Notes: generated from the letters alone by a model not told the origin. DNA of 64,000 nucleotides from Blastomonas fulva (GCF_003431825.1 NZ_CP020083.1:930001-994000), one strand, 5' to 3'. Numbered from the stretch's first letter, positions 23,305-31,911 are shown. Numbers and translations: made by a program.

Positions 23305-24747
23305 CTATCGGCCGATCAGCCCCAAAGCGTGGCGGATGAAGGCATCGCGATCGAGCACCCAGCGGGCATCGTCCGGCAACTGGGGATCGGCATAGGTCCA
23401 GCCTTCGGGCGAATAAGGCTTGCGAAACGTCCCTCTGCTGTTGAACGCCAGCGACACCATGCGCTGCTGGGCGCGGGTCGTATGCTCGTTGCCCATCACG
23501 GTGGGCGTGCCGGGTTCGACGCCCAGACCCTGGGGGCGAAGCGCGAAGATATAAGGTTCGGTCCTGAAGCTATCGACCACCGTGTTCTGGAAAACCGACA
23601 GATAGACCTGATCGAGCGCGGCCAGCGGCGCCGGCGGCATCCGCCATTCGGGGCTGACCATGATGTTCCAGGGGTAATGATCCGGCGCGCCATAGACGAT
23701 CTCAGTGCGCAGATCGACCAGCGTGTCGCGCACCTGCTGTGCAGAAGGCACGCGCTTCAGCCGGAGGTTGTTCGCCCAGGTGAACCCGAAAGCCGAGATA
23801 TCGACCAGAGGCATCGCCGATGGCGTCGTGGCATTGGGCAGGTTGGCGACGGTGACATCCTCGTATATGCGCAGATACGCCTTGTCTTTCAGCTGATGCC
23901 CGCTGGCGATATCCACCCAGCCCTTCTGGCCGTACCAGACCGAATTGCGGAAATGCGAAACCAGCGTCCCGTTGATATAGGTCGAATGCTCCTGATCGAC
24001 ATTGTCGCCGACATTGCCGCGGATCTCGCTGTCCTCGATGTACATCATCGTCTCGCCGCCGGGCACGAAGATCGCGTTCTTGCCGCCGAAGATTCGCGCG
24101 CGGCGGATCACCGCGGTGATCAGTCCGGGCCGCGTCACATCCAGCACCTCGAGATGCACCGCGCCCTTGGCCTCGCCCGCGCCGGGGAAATCGAGCCCGA
24201 TGTCGCGCATCTCGAAATGCACCCGTTGGGGGCCCAGCTCGAACAGCCGCAGGTTGATCGAGGCCCAGGCATCGTCGGTACGGAAGGTCACCGGGACCCC
24301 GGGCACCGACGAGCGGAAGATGTATTGCGTGCCCTGGGTCGATCCGACGATCTGCGGCATCCACGGCGCAAAGGGATAGACGCAGGGCTGGCCGGCGCTG
24401 TCATAGGCTTCGTAGATGAACTCGAAGCCGCCTTCGACCCGGCCATAGAGCGATTCGGCAGAGGGCCCGGCATAGACCTCGCGCCGCGCCGCCCGCGAGG
24501 CATCGCACCGGATCCGCAATTTCACCGCCGGAGCGCGCAGCCCCTGCATCGGCATGTAGAACGGATAGGACTGATCGCGCTGCGCGGCGTTCGGCGGCTG
24601 CTCCGGCGCCGAGACGCTCTCGGTCGGCAGCAACGCCTCGGTCTCCAGCCGCGGTGCCGATGACAAGGTCGAAGGCCCGGCCGACGACAGCAGCAGCGCG
24701 GGTGAAAACGCCAACAGGATCGCCAATCGGTGCAGAACCATGTCCAT
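23305..24747 (-). CDS. Unknown secreted protein, probable beta-helix
   Basis: Unrecognised 480-residue protein with a Sec signal peptide (VLHRLAILLAFSPALLLSSA). The central part (about residues 150-290) has short hydrophobic strands at regular spacing (INLRLFELG, VHFEMRDIGLDF, AVHLEVLDV, ITAVIRRARIFGGKNAIFV, MMYIEDSEIRGNVGDN), suggesting a right-handed parallel beta-helix as in polysaccharide-active or surface proteins. Three cysteines sit in the N-terminal half. It is transcribed against ppsR and bchG, between two genes that are usually adjacent in sphingomonad photosynthesis clusters, so it may be an insertion. ATG 24747 follows GGGAAAG closely and ATG 24741 is an alternative. No function is claimed. 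Confidence 0.75.
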   Translation of the reverse strand: MDMVLHRLAILLAFSPALLLSSAGPSTLSSAPRLETEALLPTESVSAPEQPPNAAQRDQSYPFYMPMQGLRAPAVKLRIRCDASRAARREVYAGPSAESLYGRVEGGFEFIYEAYDSAGQPCVYPFAPWMPQIVGSTQGTQYIFRSSVPGVPVTFRTDDAWASINLRLFELGPQRVHFEMRDIGLDFPGAGEAKGAVHLEVLDVTRPGLITAVIRRARIFGGKNAIFVPGGETMMYIEDSEIRGNVGDNVDQEHSTYINGTLVSHFRNSVWYGQKGWVDIASGHQLKDKAYLRIYEDVTVANLPNATTPSAMPLVDISAFGFTWANNLRLKRVPSAQQVRDTLVDLRTEIVYGAPDHYPWNIMVSPEWRMPPAPLAALDQVYLSVFQNTVVDSFRTEPYIFALRPQGLGVEPGTPTVMGNEHTTRAQQRMVSLAFNSRGTFRKPYSPEGWTYADPQLPDDARWVLDRDAFIRHALGLIGR

Positions 24748-24879
24748 CTTTCCCGGTGAAGACACTTTGGTGCGCGTCTGTCGCCTTCAAGGCTAACCCC
24801 CGTTGCTTAACATTCAGGCCAATTGAGGCAAGTGCAAGCAGCAGTCGAAGCGCTCGAGCATCTGCGGCACAGCCAAAAC

Positions 24880-24897
24880 TGTCCATTCTGATTGACA
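24880..24897. promoter_or_regulatory. PpsR/CrtJ-type operator upstream of bchG
   Basis: Exact TGT-N12-ACA match (TGTCCATTCTGATTGACA), whose right half is also the TTGACA -35 box proposed for bchG. It lies 30 bases before the bchG ATG. Confidence 0.7.
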
Positions 24898-24920
24898 CTT
24901 CTGCCCGTCAAGCATAGCCT
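24892..24920 (+). promoter_or_regulatory. Candidate bchG promoter
   Basis: TTGACA (24892-24897), 17-base spacer, TAGCCT (24915-24920). A start point seven bases later would fall at the bchG ATG (24928), so the transcript could be leaderless. Confidence 0.5.
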
Positions 24921-24927
24921 CGCCTTT

Positions 24928-25830
24928 ATGGATCGCTCTGCCAACATCGCCCGGCCCGTGCCGATTCCCGCAGCCCGCGACGTGCTTGAGCTGCTCAAGC
25001 CCGTGACGTGGTTTCCGCCGATGTGGGCGTTCTTTTGCGGGGTGATGTCCTCGGGCGCGCCGCTCAATGACCGCTGGCTGTTTCTGCTCGGCGGCGTGCT
25101 GCTCGCAGGTCCCATGGTCTGCGGCACCAGCCAGGCGGTGAACGACTGGTACGACCGGCATGTCGACGCGATCAACCAACCCGAACGGCCGATCCCTTCG
25201 GGGCGGATCGCGGGCCGCTGGGGGCTGTATGTCGCGCTGATCGGGTCGGCGCTGTCGCTGGTATTGGGCGCGGTGCTGGGCTTCTGGGTGTTCATCGCGA
25301 CCATCGTCGGGCTGCTGTGCGCCTGGGGCTACAGCGCACCGCCGTTCCGCTTCAAGATGAGCGGATGGGTGGGACCTGGCGTCGTCGCGCTGAGCTATGA
25401 GGGGCTGAGCTGGTTCACCGGTGCGAGCGTGATGAGCGGCGGGCTACCCGACAGCCGCGTGCTGCTCGTCATCCTGCTCTACAGCATCGGCGCGCATGGC
25501 ATAATGACCCTCAACGATTTCAAGGCGGTCGAAGGCGACACCGCGATGGGCGTGCGCTCGCTGCCGGTGACGCTGGGCGTCGCCAACGCCGCAAGGCTGG
25601 CCTGCGCGGTGATGGCGCTGCCGCAGGTGGTGGTCATCGCGCTGCTGCTAAACTGGGGACTGGCGATCTCTGCCATCGCGGTTACCCTGCTGCTGGCAAT
25701 GCAGCTGGTGTTCATGCGCCGGTTGCTGACCGATCCCAACAAATACGCGCCGTGGTACAACGCCACCGGCGTGTCGTCCTATGTCTTCGGCATGCTTGCT
25801 GCGGCATTGGGCCTGGGGGGCTGGGTATGA
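24928..25830 (+). CDS. bchG: Bacteriochlorophyll synthase (geranylgeranyl transferase)
   Basis: UbiA-family membrane prenyltransferase of 300 residues that esterifies bacteriochlorophyllide a with geranylgeranyl (or phytyl) diphosphate. The diphosphate-binding motif NDWYDRHVD is at residues 72-80, with a second Asp-rich motif LNDFKAVEGD near residue 192. About eight to nine transmembrane helices. ATG 24928 is chosen because an upstream TTG would extend into the operator. The stop overlaps the next gene's ATG by four bases. Confidence 0.96.
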   Translation: MDRSANIARPVPIPAARDVLELLKPVTWFPPMWAFFCGVMSSGAPLNDRWLFLLGGVLLAGPMVCGTSQAVNDWYDRHVDAINQPERPIPSGRIAGRWGLYVALIGSALSLVLGAVLGFWVFIATIVGLLCAWGYSAPPFRFKMSGWVGPGVVALSYEGLSWFTGASVMSGGLPDSRVLLVILLYSIGAHGIMTLNDFKAVEGDTAMGVRSLPVTLGVANAARLACAVMALPQVVVIALLLNWGLAISAIAVTLLLAMQLVFMRRLLTDPNKYAPWYNATGVSSYVFGMLAAALGLGGWV

Positions 25831-27170
25831 CCGCCGCCACAATCGCCACCGGCGCGCGCATCGGGCTGGGCTGGACGGACATCATGCGCATGGGGCTGGT
25901 GCAAGCCAGCATCGGCGCGATCGTGATGCTCGCGACGTCTTTGCTCAACCGCGTGATGGTGGTCGAATACGCGCTGCCCGCAGCTTTGCCTGCCGGCCTT
26001 GTCGCCTGGCATTATGCGGTGCAGCTGTCGCGCCCGATGTGGGGCCATGGATCCGACAAGGGGCGCAAGCGCACCCCGTGGATCATCGGCGGCATGGGGA
26101 TATTGGCGCTGGGCGGCATCGTCGCGGTCAACGCGACGATCCTGCTCCCGGTCTCGCCGATACCCGGCACATTGCTCGCGATCCTGGCGTTCAGCATGAT
26201 CGGCGCGGGCGTCGGCGCAGCGGGCACATCCTTGCTCGCGATGCTCGCCTCAGGCGTGGTGCCCGAACGCCGAGCAGCCGCCGCCGCGATCACCTGGATC
26301 ATGATGGTCGCAGGCATCGTGATGGCCGCGGCCACCGCCGGCAGCCTGATCGATCCGTTCAGCGAGCAGAGGCTCGCGATCGTTTCGGGCGGGGTGGCGC
26401 TCTGTGCATTCGTGCTCGCCTGCGCCGCCATTGCAGGCATCGAAAAGCGGCTGATACCCCCGCCGCACCCCAACGCCGATGCGCCGACAGCCAGCTTTGG
26501 CGAGGCGCTGCGCGAGATCATGGGTGATGCGACGGCACGCCGCTTCACCATCTTCGTGTTCGTCTCGATGCTCGCTTATGCGATGCAGGACCTGATCCTC
26601 GAGCCTTTTGCGGGGCTGGTCTTCGGCATGACCCCAGGCGAATCGACCAAGCTTTCGGGGCTGCAGCACGGCGGCGTGATGGCAGGGATGATCGTTGCAG
26701 GCATCGGCGGCAGCGCCTTTGCCGGGCGGCGGCCATCCGATCTGCGCTGGTGGATTCTCGCCGGCTGCGGCGGATCGGCGCTGGCGCTGGCCGGGCTCGC
26801 GATCGCCGCGACCACCGCAGGCGCGGGCGCCTGGCCGCTCAAGGCCAATGTCGCGGTGCTGGGCTTTGCCAATGGCCTGTTCGCGGTTTCCGCGATCGGC
26901 GCGATGATGGGGCTGGCGGGTGCCGGCCAGCAGTCGCGCGAGGGCGTCAGGATGGGCGTGTGGGGCGCAGCGCAGGCGATCGCCTTCGGGCTCGGCGGCC
27001 TGACCGGCGCGATGGGCGTGGATATCGCGCGCGGAATGCTCGCCAGCGATGGCGCCGCGTTCCAGTTGATTTTTGCTGGCGAGGCGGGGCTGTTTATCCT
27101 CGCTGCGCTTTTGGGGGTGCGCGTGACCATGCGCACTGCCGATCCGCTTATGGTGGCGGCGCCGGCCTGA
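25827..27170 (+). CDS. PucC/BCH2-type MFS transporter
   Basis: 447-residue twelve-helix protein of the PucC/LhaA/BCH2 branch of the major facilitator superfamily (paralogue of lhaA at 10365-11798, sharing LLNRVMVVE, SRPMWGHGSDKGRKRTPWI and LEPFAG-type blocks). In Rhodobacter the gene between bchG and bchP (orf428) is of this family, and this gene has the same place. It probably delivers bacteriochlorophyll or supports LH assembly. Translation is coupled to bchG by the ATGA overlap. Confidence 0.93.
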   Translation: MTAATIATGARIGLGWTDIMRMGLVQASIGAIVMLATSLLNRVMVVEYALPAALPAGLVAWHYAVQLSRPMWGHGSDKGRKRTPWIIGGMGILALGGIVAVNATILLPVSPIPGTLLAILAFSMIGAGVGAAGTSLLAMLASGVVPERRAAAAAITWIMMVAGIVMAAATAGSLIDPFSEQRLAIVSGGVALCAFVLACAAIAGIEKRLIPPPHPNADAPTASFGEALREIMGDATARRFTIFVFVSMLAYAMQDLILEPFAGLVFGMTPGESTKLSGLQHGGVMAGMIVAGIGGSAFAGRRPSDLRWWILAGCGGSALALAGLAIAATTAGAGAWPLKANVAVLGFANGLFAVSAIGAMMGLAGAGQQSREGVRMGVWGAAQAIAFGLGGLTGAMGVDIARGMLASDGAAFQLIFAGEAGLFILAALLGVRVTMRTADPLMVAAPA

Positions 27171-27192
27171 AGGCCAGACAGGAGTAAGAGCA

Positions 27193-28404
27193 ATGGCGGA
27201 TGCGGATTTCGACGTAGCGGTCATTGGTGGCGGCCCATCGGGCGCGACCGCGGCCAACGATCTGGCCAAGCGCGGGCTCAAGGTGCTGCTGCTCGATCGC
27301 GATGGCCGGATCAAGCCGTGCGGCGGCGCGATCCCGCCGCGCGCGCTGAAAGATTTCGAAATCCCCGAATCGCTGCTCGTCGCCAAGGCGCGCGCGGCGC
27401 GGATGATCTCGCCTTCGGGGCGGCAGGTCGACATGCCGGTCGGCGATGGTCCCGAGGGCAAGGGCTTTGTCGGCATGGTCGACCGCGACGTGTTCGACGA
27501 ATGGCTGCGCGCCCGTGCCGGGATCAACGGCGCAGAGCGGATCACCGGGACCTATGAGCGGATCGACCGGGACCAGGACGGCATGGCGGTACTTGTCTAT
27601 CGCAGCGAGCGCGGCGGGCCCGACCGGCGGGTGCGGGTGCGCTCGGTGATCGGCGCGGACGGCGCGCGATCGGCGGTGGCCAGGCAGAACATCAAGGGCG
27701 CCGAGCAGGTCAAGTGCGTGTTCGCCTATCACGAGATCATCAAGGCACCCGAGCCCGCGCTCGCGCACGCGACCGATTTCGATTCCGACCGCTGCGATGT
27801 CTATTATCAGGGCAAGCTCTCTCCCGATTTCTACGCCTGGGTGTTCCCGCATGGCGACACCGCCAGCATCGGCCTGGGCAGCGCCAACAAGGGCTTTCCC
27901 TTGCGCGAAACCACCGCGCTGATGCGCGAGCAGATCGGGCTGGCGGGCTGCGAGACGATCCGCAAGGAAGGCGCGCCGATCCCGCTCAAGCCGCTGAAAC
28001 GCTGGGATAATGGCCGCGATCTGGTGGTCGCGGGCGATGCCGCAGGCGTCGTGGCACCGGCGTCGGGCGAGGGCATCTATTATGCCATGGCCTGCGGACG
28101 GCTGGCTGCCGACGCGGTGTTCCAGTTCCTCGTCACCGGAAAGCCGGCCGCGCTCAAACAGGCCCGCAAGCAGTTCATGGCCAAGCACGGCAAGGTGTTC
28201 TGGATCCTGGGAATCATGCAGTATTTCTGGTACTCGTCGGACAAGCGCCGTGAGCGCTTCGTCAAGATGTGCGCCGATCCCGACGTCCAGTACCTCACCT
28301 GGCAGAGCTACATGCACAAGGAACTCGTCCGCCGCAAACCGGTGGCGCATGCCAAGATTTTCGTGAAGGATATGGGACATCTGCTGGGGCTGTCGCGGGC
28401 CTGA
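27193..28404 (+). CDS. bchP: Geranylgeranyl diphosphate/bacteriochlorophyll reductase
   Basis: 403-residue FAD-dependent reductase that saturates three double bonds of the geranylgeranyl tail to phytyl. The N-terminal dinucleotide-binding motif IGGGPSGATA starts at residue 11, and the family's GDAAGVVAPASGEGIYYAM block is near residue 280. A Shine-Dalgarno AGGAG lies nine bases before ATG. It follows the MFS gene by 22 bases in the bchG-bch2-bchP unit. Confidence 0.96.
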   Translation: MADADFDVAVIGGGPSGATAANDLAKRGLKVLLLDRDGRIKPCGGAIPPRALKDFEIPESLLVAKARAARMISPSGRQVDMPVGDGPEGKGFVGMVDRDVFDEWLRARAGINGAERITGTYERIDRDQDGMAVLVYRSERGGPDRRVRVRSVIGADGARSAVARQNIKGAEQVKCVFAYHEIIKAPEPALAHATDFDSDRCDVYYQGKLSPDFYAWVFPHGDTASIGLGSANKGFPLRETTALMREQIGLAGCETIRKEGAPIPLKPLKRWDNGRDLVVAGDAAGVVAPASGEGIYYAMACGRLAADAVFQFLVTGKPAALKQARKQFMAKHGKVFWILGIMQYFWYSSDKRRERFVKMCADPDVQYLTWQSYMHKELVRRKPVAHAKIFVKDMGHLLGLSRA

Positions 28405-28459
28405 CATGATGGCCGATGTGACGGCTACGTGATTTTTGCAGCTGGGAGGCTGAAGCCGA

Positions 28460-28942
28460 ATGCATCGTGAAGGTTTTCTGCCCGTCATCCTGGCGGCGAT
28501 GGCGGCATTGATCGTGGCCGCGGGCGGCGCGACGATCACCGATCTGGGGCCCTGGTATCAGGGGCTCAACCAACCCGGCTGGGCCCCGCCGGGCTGGCTC
28601 TACGGAGTTGCCTGGACGCTGATCTTCGCGCTCGCCGCATTGGCCTCGCTCGCCGCCTGGCGCGCCGCGCCGACGCGCAATGCGCGCACCAACGTCATCG
28701 GGCTGTTCGCATTCAACGGCTTTCTCAACGTGATGTGGAGCCTGTTGTTCTTCCGCGTGCAGCGACCCGACTGGGCGCTGATCGAGGTTGCGGCGCTGTG
28801 GCTGTCGATCGCGGTGCTGATCGTCTATTGCGGGCGCTTCTCGAAGCTGACCGCGTGGCTGCTGCTGCCCTATATCGGCTGGGTCAGCGTGGCCGCCGCG
28901 CTCAACTATGCCATCGTCCAGCTCAACAGCCCGTTCGGCTGA
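28460..28942 (+). CDS. tspO: TspO/MBR family protein
   Basis: 160-residue five-helix membrane protein of the tryptophan-rich sensory protein family. WYQGLNQPGWAPPGWLYGVAW is its first signature and the Trp/Tyr-rich pattern continues through ALNYAIVQLN. In R. sphaeroides TspO (CrtK) sits in the outer membrane and down-regulates photosynthesis genes, possibly by tetrapyrrole export. It follows bchP by 55 bases and directly precedes a small membrane-protein gene. Confidence 0.95.
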   Translation: MHREGFLPVILAAMAALIVAAGGATITDLGPWYQGLNQPGWAPPGWLYGVAWTLIFALAALASLAAWRAAPTRNARTNVIGLFAFNGFLNVMWSLLFFRVQRPDWALIEVAALWLSIAVLIVYCGRFSKLTAWLLLPYIGWVSVAAALNYAIVQLNSPFG

Positions 28943-28943
28943 G

Positions 28944-29213
28944 ATGGACGCGGTATCCGCCTTTTTCGCCAGCGGGCATGCGGCGGACCTGATCCTTGCC
29001 GTGCTGGCGGCGGAGTTCGTCTGGCTGGTGATGCGCGGCGGCAAGCCGCTCGATGTCGCGCTGGTGCTGGGCCCTGCGGTGTTCATCGTGATCGCGCTGC
29101 GCGGCGCGCTGACCGGCGCGGATTGGCCGCTGATCGCGCTGCCGCTGATGCTGTCGTTCCCGGTGCACATCGCCGATCTGATGCGGCGCGGTATGTTGTC
29201 CAAAAGCACCTGA
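28944..29213 (+). CDS. Small membrane protein downstream of tspO
   Basis: 89-residue hydrophobic protein with three predicted transmembrane segments (about residues 11-31, 36-53 and 57-75). It starts one base after the tspO stop, which points to translational coupling. No known domain is recognised. The place next to tspO in the photosynthesis cluster suggests a shared role, which is inference. Confidence 0.75.
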   Translation: MDAVSAFFASGHAADLILAVLAAEFVWLVMRGGKPLDVALVLGPAVFIVIALRGALTGADWPLIALPLMLSFPVHIADLMRRGMLSKST

Positions 29214-29221
29214 CCCTCACC

Positions 29222-29325
29222 GGTCCCCTGCGCAGGCAGGGGCCCATCTCCTGCTGCCGCACAACGCGCACCACTGGCTGATCGTGGAGGGGTCCAGTGA
29301 TGGGCCCCGGCCTTCGCAGGGGACC
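29222..29325. repeat. MITE-like inverted-repeat element
   Basis: A 104-base element ends in GGTCCCCTGCG and CGCAGGGGACC, with inner arms GGGGCCCATC and GATGGGCCCC. It is non-coding and lies between the tspO unit and crtD. A related element is at 36725-36814. Confidence 0.65.
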
Positions 29326-29356
29326 AAGAATGGACCAAGGCACGCCCTTTGGTACA

Positions 29357-29374
29357 TGTCCATTGACCCTGACA
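29357..29374. promoter_or_regulatory. PpsR/CrtJ-type operator 1 upstream of crtD
   Basis: Exact TGT-N12-ACA (TGTCCATTGACCCTGACA), 73 bases before the crtD ATG. Confidence 0.7.
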
Positions 29375-29380
29375 AATAAC

Positions 29381-29398
29381 TGTCAAACTTTATGGACA
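29381..29398. promoter_or_regulatory. PpsR/CrtJ-type operator 2 upstream of crtD
   Basis: Second exact TGT-N12-ACA (TGTCAAACTTTATGGACA), six bases after the first. A possible promoter, CTGTCA at 29380-29385 and TAGCAT at 29404-29409 with an 18-base spacer, overlaps it. Confidence 0.7.
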
Positions 29399-29446
29399 CC
29401 TGCTAGCATCCCTTCATGACCTGGGTTTCTTCCGACGGGCCGCCAT

Positions 29447-30988
29447 ATGCGGCATGAGCCGATCATTGTCGTCGGCGCGGGCGTCGGCGGGCTGAGCGCG
29501 GCGGCGTTGCTGGCTGCGGCGGGCGAGCCGGTGCTGGTGGTCGAACGCCAACCCACCCCCGGCGGCAAGTTGCGCGAGGTGATGGCGGCGGGCCGCCCGG
29601 TCGATGGCGGGCCGACGGTGTTCACGATGCGCTGGGTTTTCGACCGGCTGTTTGCCGATTGCGGCGGCGATCTGGCGACCGCGATCCCGCTCACCCCGGC
29701 GAGCATGATTGCCCGCCACGCATGGGGCCCCGAAGCTCCGTTTGATCTGCTCGCCGATGTCCAGGCCAGCGAGGCAGCGATCGGCGAGTATTTCAGCGCG
29801 AAGGATGCCGCGGGTTTCCGCACCTTCTGCGCCGAGGCGGCACGCATCTTCAACGTGCTGCGCGAGCCGTATCTGGAGGCATCCGCGCCTACCCCCTTCT
29901 CGCTGGTGACGCGCATCGGTCTCAAGCGCCTGCCCGAGACGATGGCGATCCGCCCCTATCAGGCGATGTGGAAGGCGCTGGGCCGGCATTTTGCCGATCC
30001 CCGGCTGCAGCAACTGTTCGGGCGCTATGCCACTTATTGCGGATCGTCACCCTTTGTCGCGCCCGCGACCCTGATGCTGATTGCGCATGTCGAGCAGGAC
30101 GGGGTCTGGCTTGCCGACAACGGCATGCACTCGATCGCCACCGCCATCGCAGAGCTTGCCCGCAGCAACGGCGCGCAGTTCCGCTATGATGCGCCGATCT
30201 CCGAGATCGTGGTCGAGCATGGCCGCGCTGCAGGGGTCCGGCTCGAATCCGGCGAAGTCATCCGCGCGCGCGCGATCGTGTTCAACGGCGATCCTGCCGC
30301 GCTCAACATCGGGCGGCTGGGCGATGGCGTGCGCCGCGCGGTGCCGCCGGTGCCGCCCAAGCAGCGGTCGCTCTCCAGCATGACCTGGCTGATCAACGCG
30401 AAGACCTCGGGCTTCCCTCTGGTCAGGCACAGCGTGTTCTTCTCGAACGACTACCGCGCCGAGTTCGATTCGATCTTCAAGCGCGGCCAGGTGCCCGAGG
30501 CGCCCACCATCTATATCTGCGCGCAGGACCGCGACGACCATTCGGCGCGCGCGCCGCCGGGGCCCGAACGGCTGCAGCTTATCGTCAACGCGCCAGCCAA
30601 TGGCGACACATTCCAAAGTTCACAGGCGGAGATCGACCAATGCGAGAGGCAAGTTTTCGGCTTCCTGGAGGATTGTGGCCTGACGATCGACCGAACGGCG
30701 GACAACTCGCATTTGGTGACGCCAGCGGATTACGAGGGTTTGTTCCCGGCGACGGGCGGCGCGCTTTACGGCCGGGCGACTCATGGATGGAAGGCGGCTT
30801 TCCAGCGGCCAGGGGCAGCGAGCCGTTTGCCGGGGCTCTATCTGGCCGGGGGTGGAATTCACCCCGGCGCCGGGATCCCGATGGCGAGTCTCTCCGGCCG
30901 CTTGGCGGCAGAGCGGCTGCTTGCGGACCTGCCTTCGATGCGATCGTCCCGGCGGGTGGCTATGCCTGGTGGTACATCGACGCGCTGA
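29447..30988 (+). CDS. crtD: Hydroxyneurosporene (methoxyneurosporene) dehydrogenase CrtD
   Basis: 513-residue FAD-dependent carotenoid 3,4-desaturase of the CrtI/CrtD family. N-terminal dinucleotide-binding motif VVGAGVGGLSAAALLAAAG starts near residue 8; the C-terminal signature HPGAGIPMASLSGRLAAERLL is intact. Assigned to CrtD rather than CrtI from its place beside crtC and the GPTVFTMRWVFDRLF block; a separate crtI starts at the window end. Two PpsR-type sites precede it. The last 18 or so residues after LLADLPS are low-complexity and run into crtC in another frame, so the natural end may be earlier. Confidence 0.9.
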   Translation: MRHEPIIVVGAGVGGLSAAALLAAAGEPVLVVERQPTPGGKLREVMAAGRPVDGGPTVFTMRWVFDRLFADCGGDLATAIPLTPASMIARHAWGPEAPFDLLADVQASEAAIGEYFSAKDAAGFRTFCAEAARIFNVLREPYLEASAPTPFSLVTRIGLKRLPETMAIRPYQAMWKALGRHFADPRLQQLFGRYATYCGSSPFVAPATLMLIAHVEQDGVWLADNGMHSIATAIAELARSNGAQFRYDAPISEIVVEHGRAAGVRLESGEVIRARAIVFNGDPAALNIGRLGDGVRRAVPPVPPKQRSLSSMTWLINAKTSGFPLVRHSVFFSNDYRAEFDSIFKRGQVPEAPTIYICAQDRDDHSARAPPGPERLQLIVNAPANGDTFQSSQAEIDQCERQVFGFLEDCGLTIDRTADNSHLVTPADYEGLFPATGGALYGRATHGWKAAFQRPGAASRLPGLYLAGGGIHPGAGIPMASLSGRLAAERLLADLPSMRSSRRVAMPGGTSTR

Positions 30989-31839
30989 GTGACGACGGCA
31001 AGCATGGTCTGACGATCATCGCGTTCATCGGCAGCGTGTTCTCGCCTTATTACCACTGGTCGGGGCGCGGCGATCCGGACAACCACATCGCGATGAACGT
31101 CGCGCTGTATGGCCCGCGCGGCGGCTGGTGCATGACCGAGCGGGGCCGCAGCCACCTTGCGCGCGATCACGACAATCTGGTGATCGGCCCCAGCTCGATG
31201 CACTGGGATGGCGACAGCCTGCGCATCGATCTGGCAGAGATCACCGCGCCGCTCCCCAAGAAGGTGCGCGGCACCATCCGGGTGTTCCCCAAGGTGATGC
31301 CGCAGACATTGTGGCCGCTCGATGCCCAGGGGAACCACGCCTGGCGCCCGATCGCGCCGCGCGCGGTCGTCGAGGTCAAGCTCGACAACCCTTCGCTCAG
31401 CTGGAAGGGCGAGGGCTATATCGACAGCAACGCCGGTGTCGAACCACTCGAACGCGGCTTTTCCGACTGGCACTGGTCGCGCGCGCATCTGGCACGCGAT
31501 TCGGTCGTGCTCTACGAAGGCCAGCGCCGCGACGATTCGCGCTTTGCCATGGGTCTGCGCTTTGCCGACAACGGCACGATCAGCGAGGTGGAACTGCCCC
31601 CAGAGCGCGTGCTGCCCAAGACCCTCTGGCGCATGCCGCGTATCACCCGCGCCGATGCCGGCGCCCCGGTCGAAATCCGCCGCACCTGGGAGGACACCCC
31701 CTTCTATTCGCGCACCGCGCTCAAGACGCGCCTGTTCGGCGAGCAGGCCGAGGCGGTGCATGAAAGCCTGTCGCTCGACCGGCTGGAAAAGGGGATTGTG
31801 AAGCTGATGCTGCCGTTCAGGATGCCGCGACGGGGGTGA
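30787..31839 (+). CDS. crtC: Carotenoid 1,2-hydratase (hydroxyneurosporene synthase) CrtC
   Basis: CrtC adds water to the 1,2 double bond of neurosporene/lycopene-type carotenoids in the spheroidene/spirilloxanthin route. Conserved N-terminal sequence (GGYAWWYIDALSDDGKHG, then IIAFIGSVFSPYYHWSG) begins at about 30937 and the family sequence continues to the end (PFYSRTALKTRLFGEQ). The start is a problem: the only in-frame ATG near is 30787, which overlaps crtD by 202 bases and adds about 50 residues of unlikely sequence; no ATG, GTG or TTG lies in frame between it and the conserved part. The given start is therefore provisional. The frame is -1 relative to crtD. Confidence 0.85.
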   Translation: MEGGFPAARGSEPFAGALSGRGWNSPRRRDPDGESLRPLGGRAAACGPAFDAIVPAGGYAWWYIDALSDDGKHGLTIIAFIGSVFSPYYHWSGRGDPDNHIAMNVALYGPRGGWCMTERGRSHLARDHDNLVIGPSSMHWDGDSLRIDLAEITAPLPKKVRGTIRVFPKVMPQTLWPLDAQGNHAWRPIAPRAVVEVKLDNPSLSWKGEGYIDSNAGVEPLERGFSDWHWSRAHLARDSVVLYEGQRRDDSRFAMGLRFADNGTISEVELPPERVLPKTLWRMPRITRADAGAPVEIRRTWEDTPFYSRTALKTRLFGEQAEAVHESLSLDRLEKGIVKLMLPFRMPRRG

Positions 31840-31911
31840 AGCCCGCTCTCCAGAAGCAGCGGACGGGCTGAAGCAATCGCGCGAATTGCGGCGCAGACAT
31901 TGCTCGCTGCG

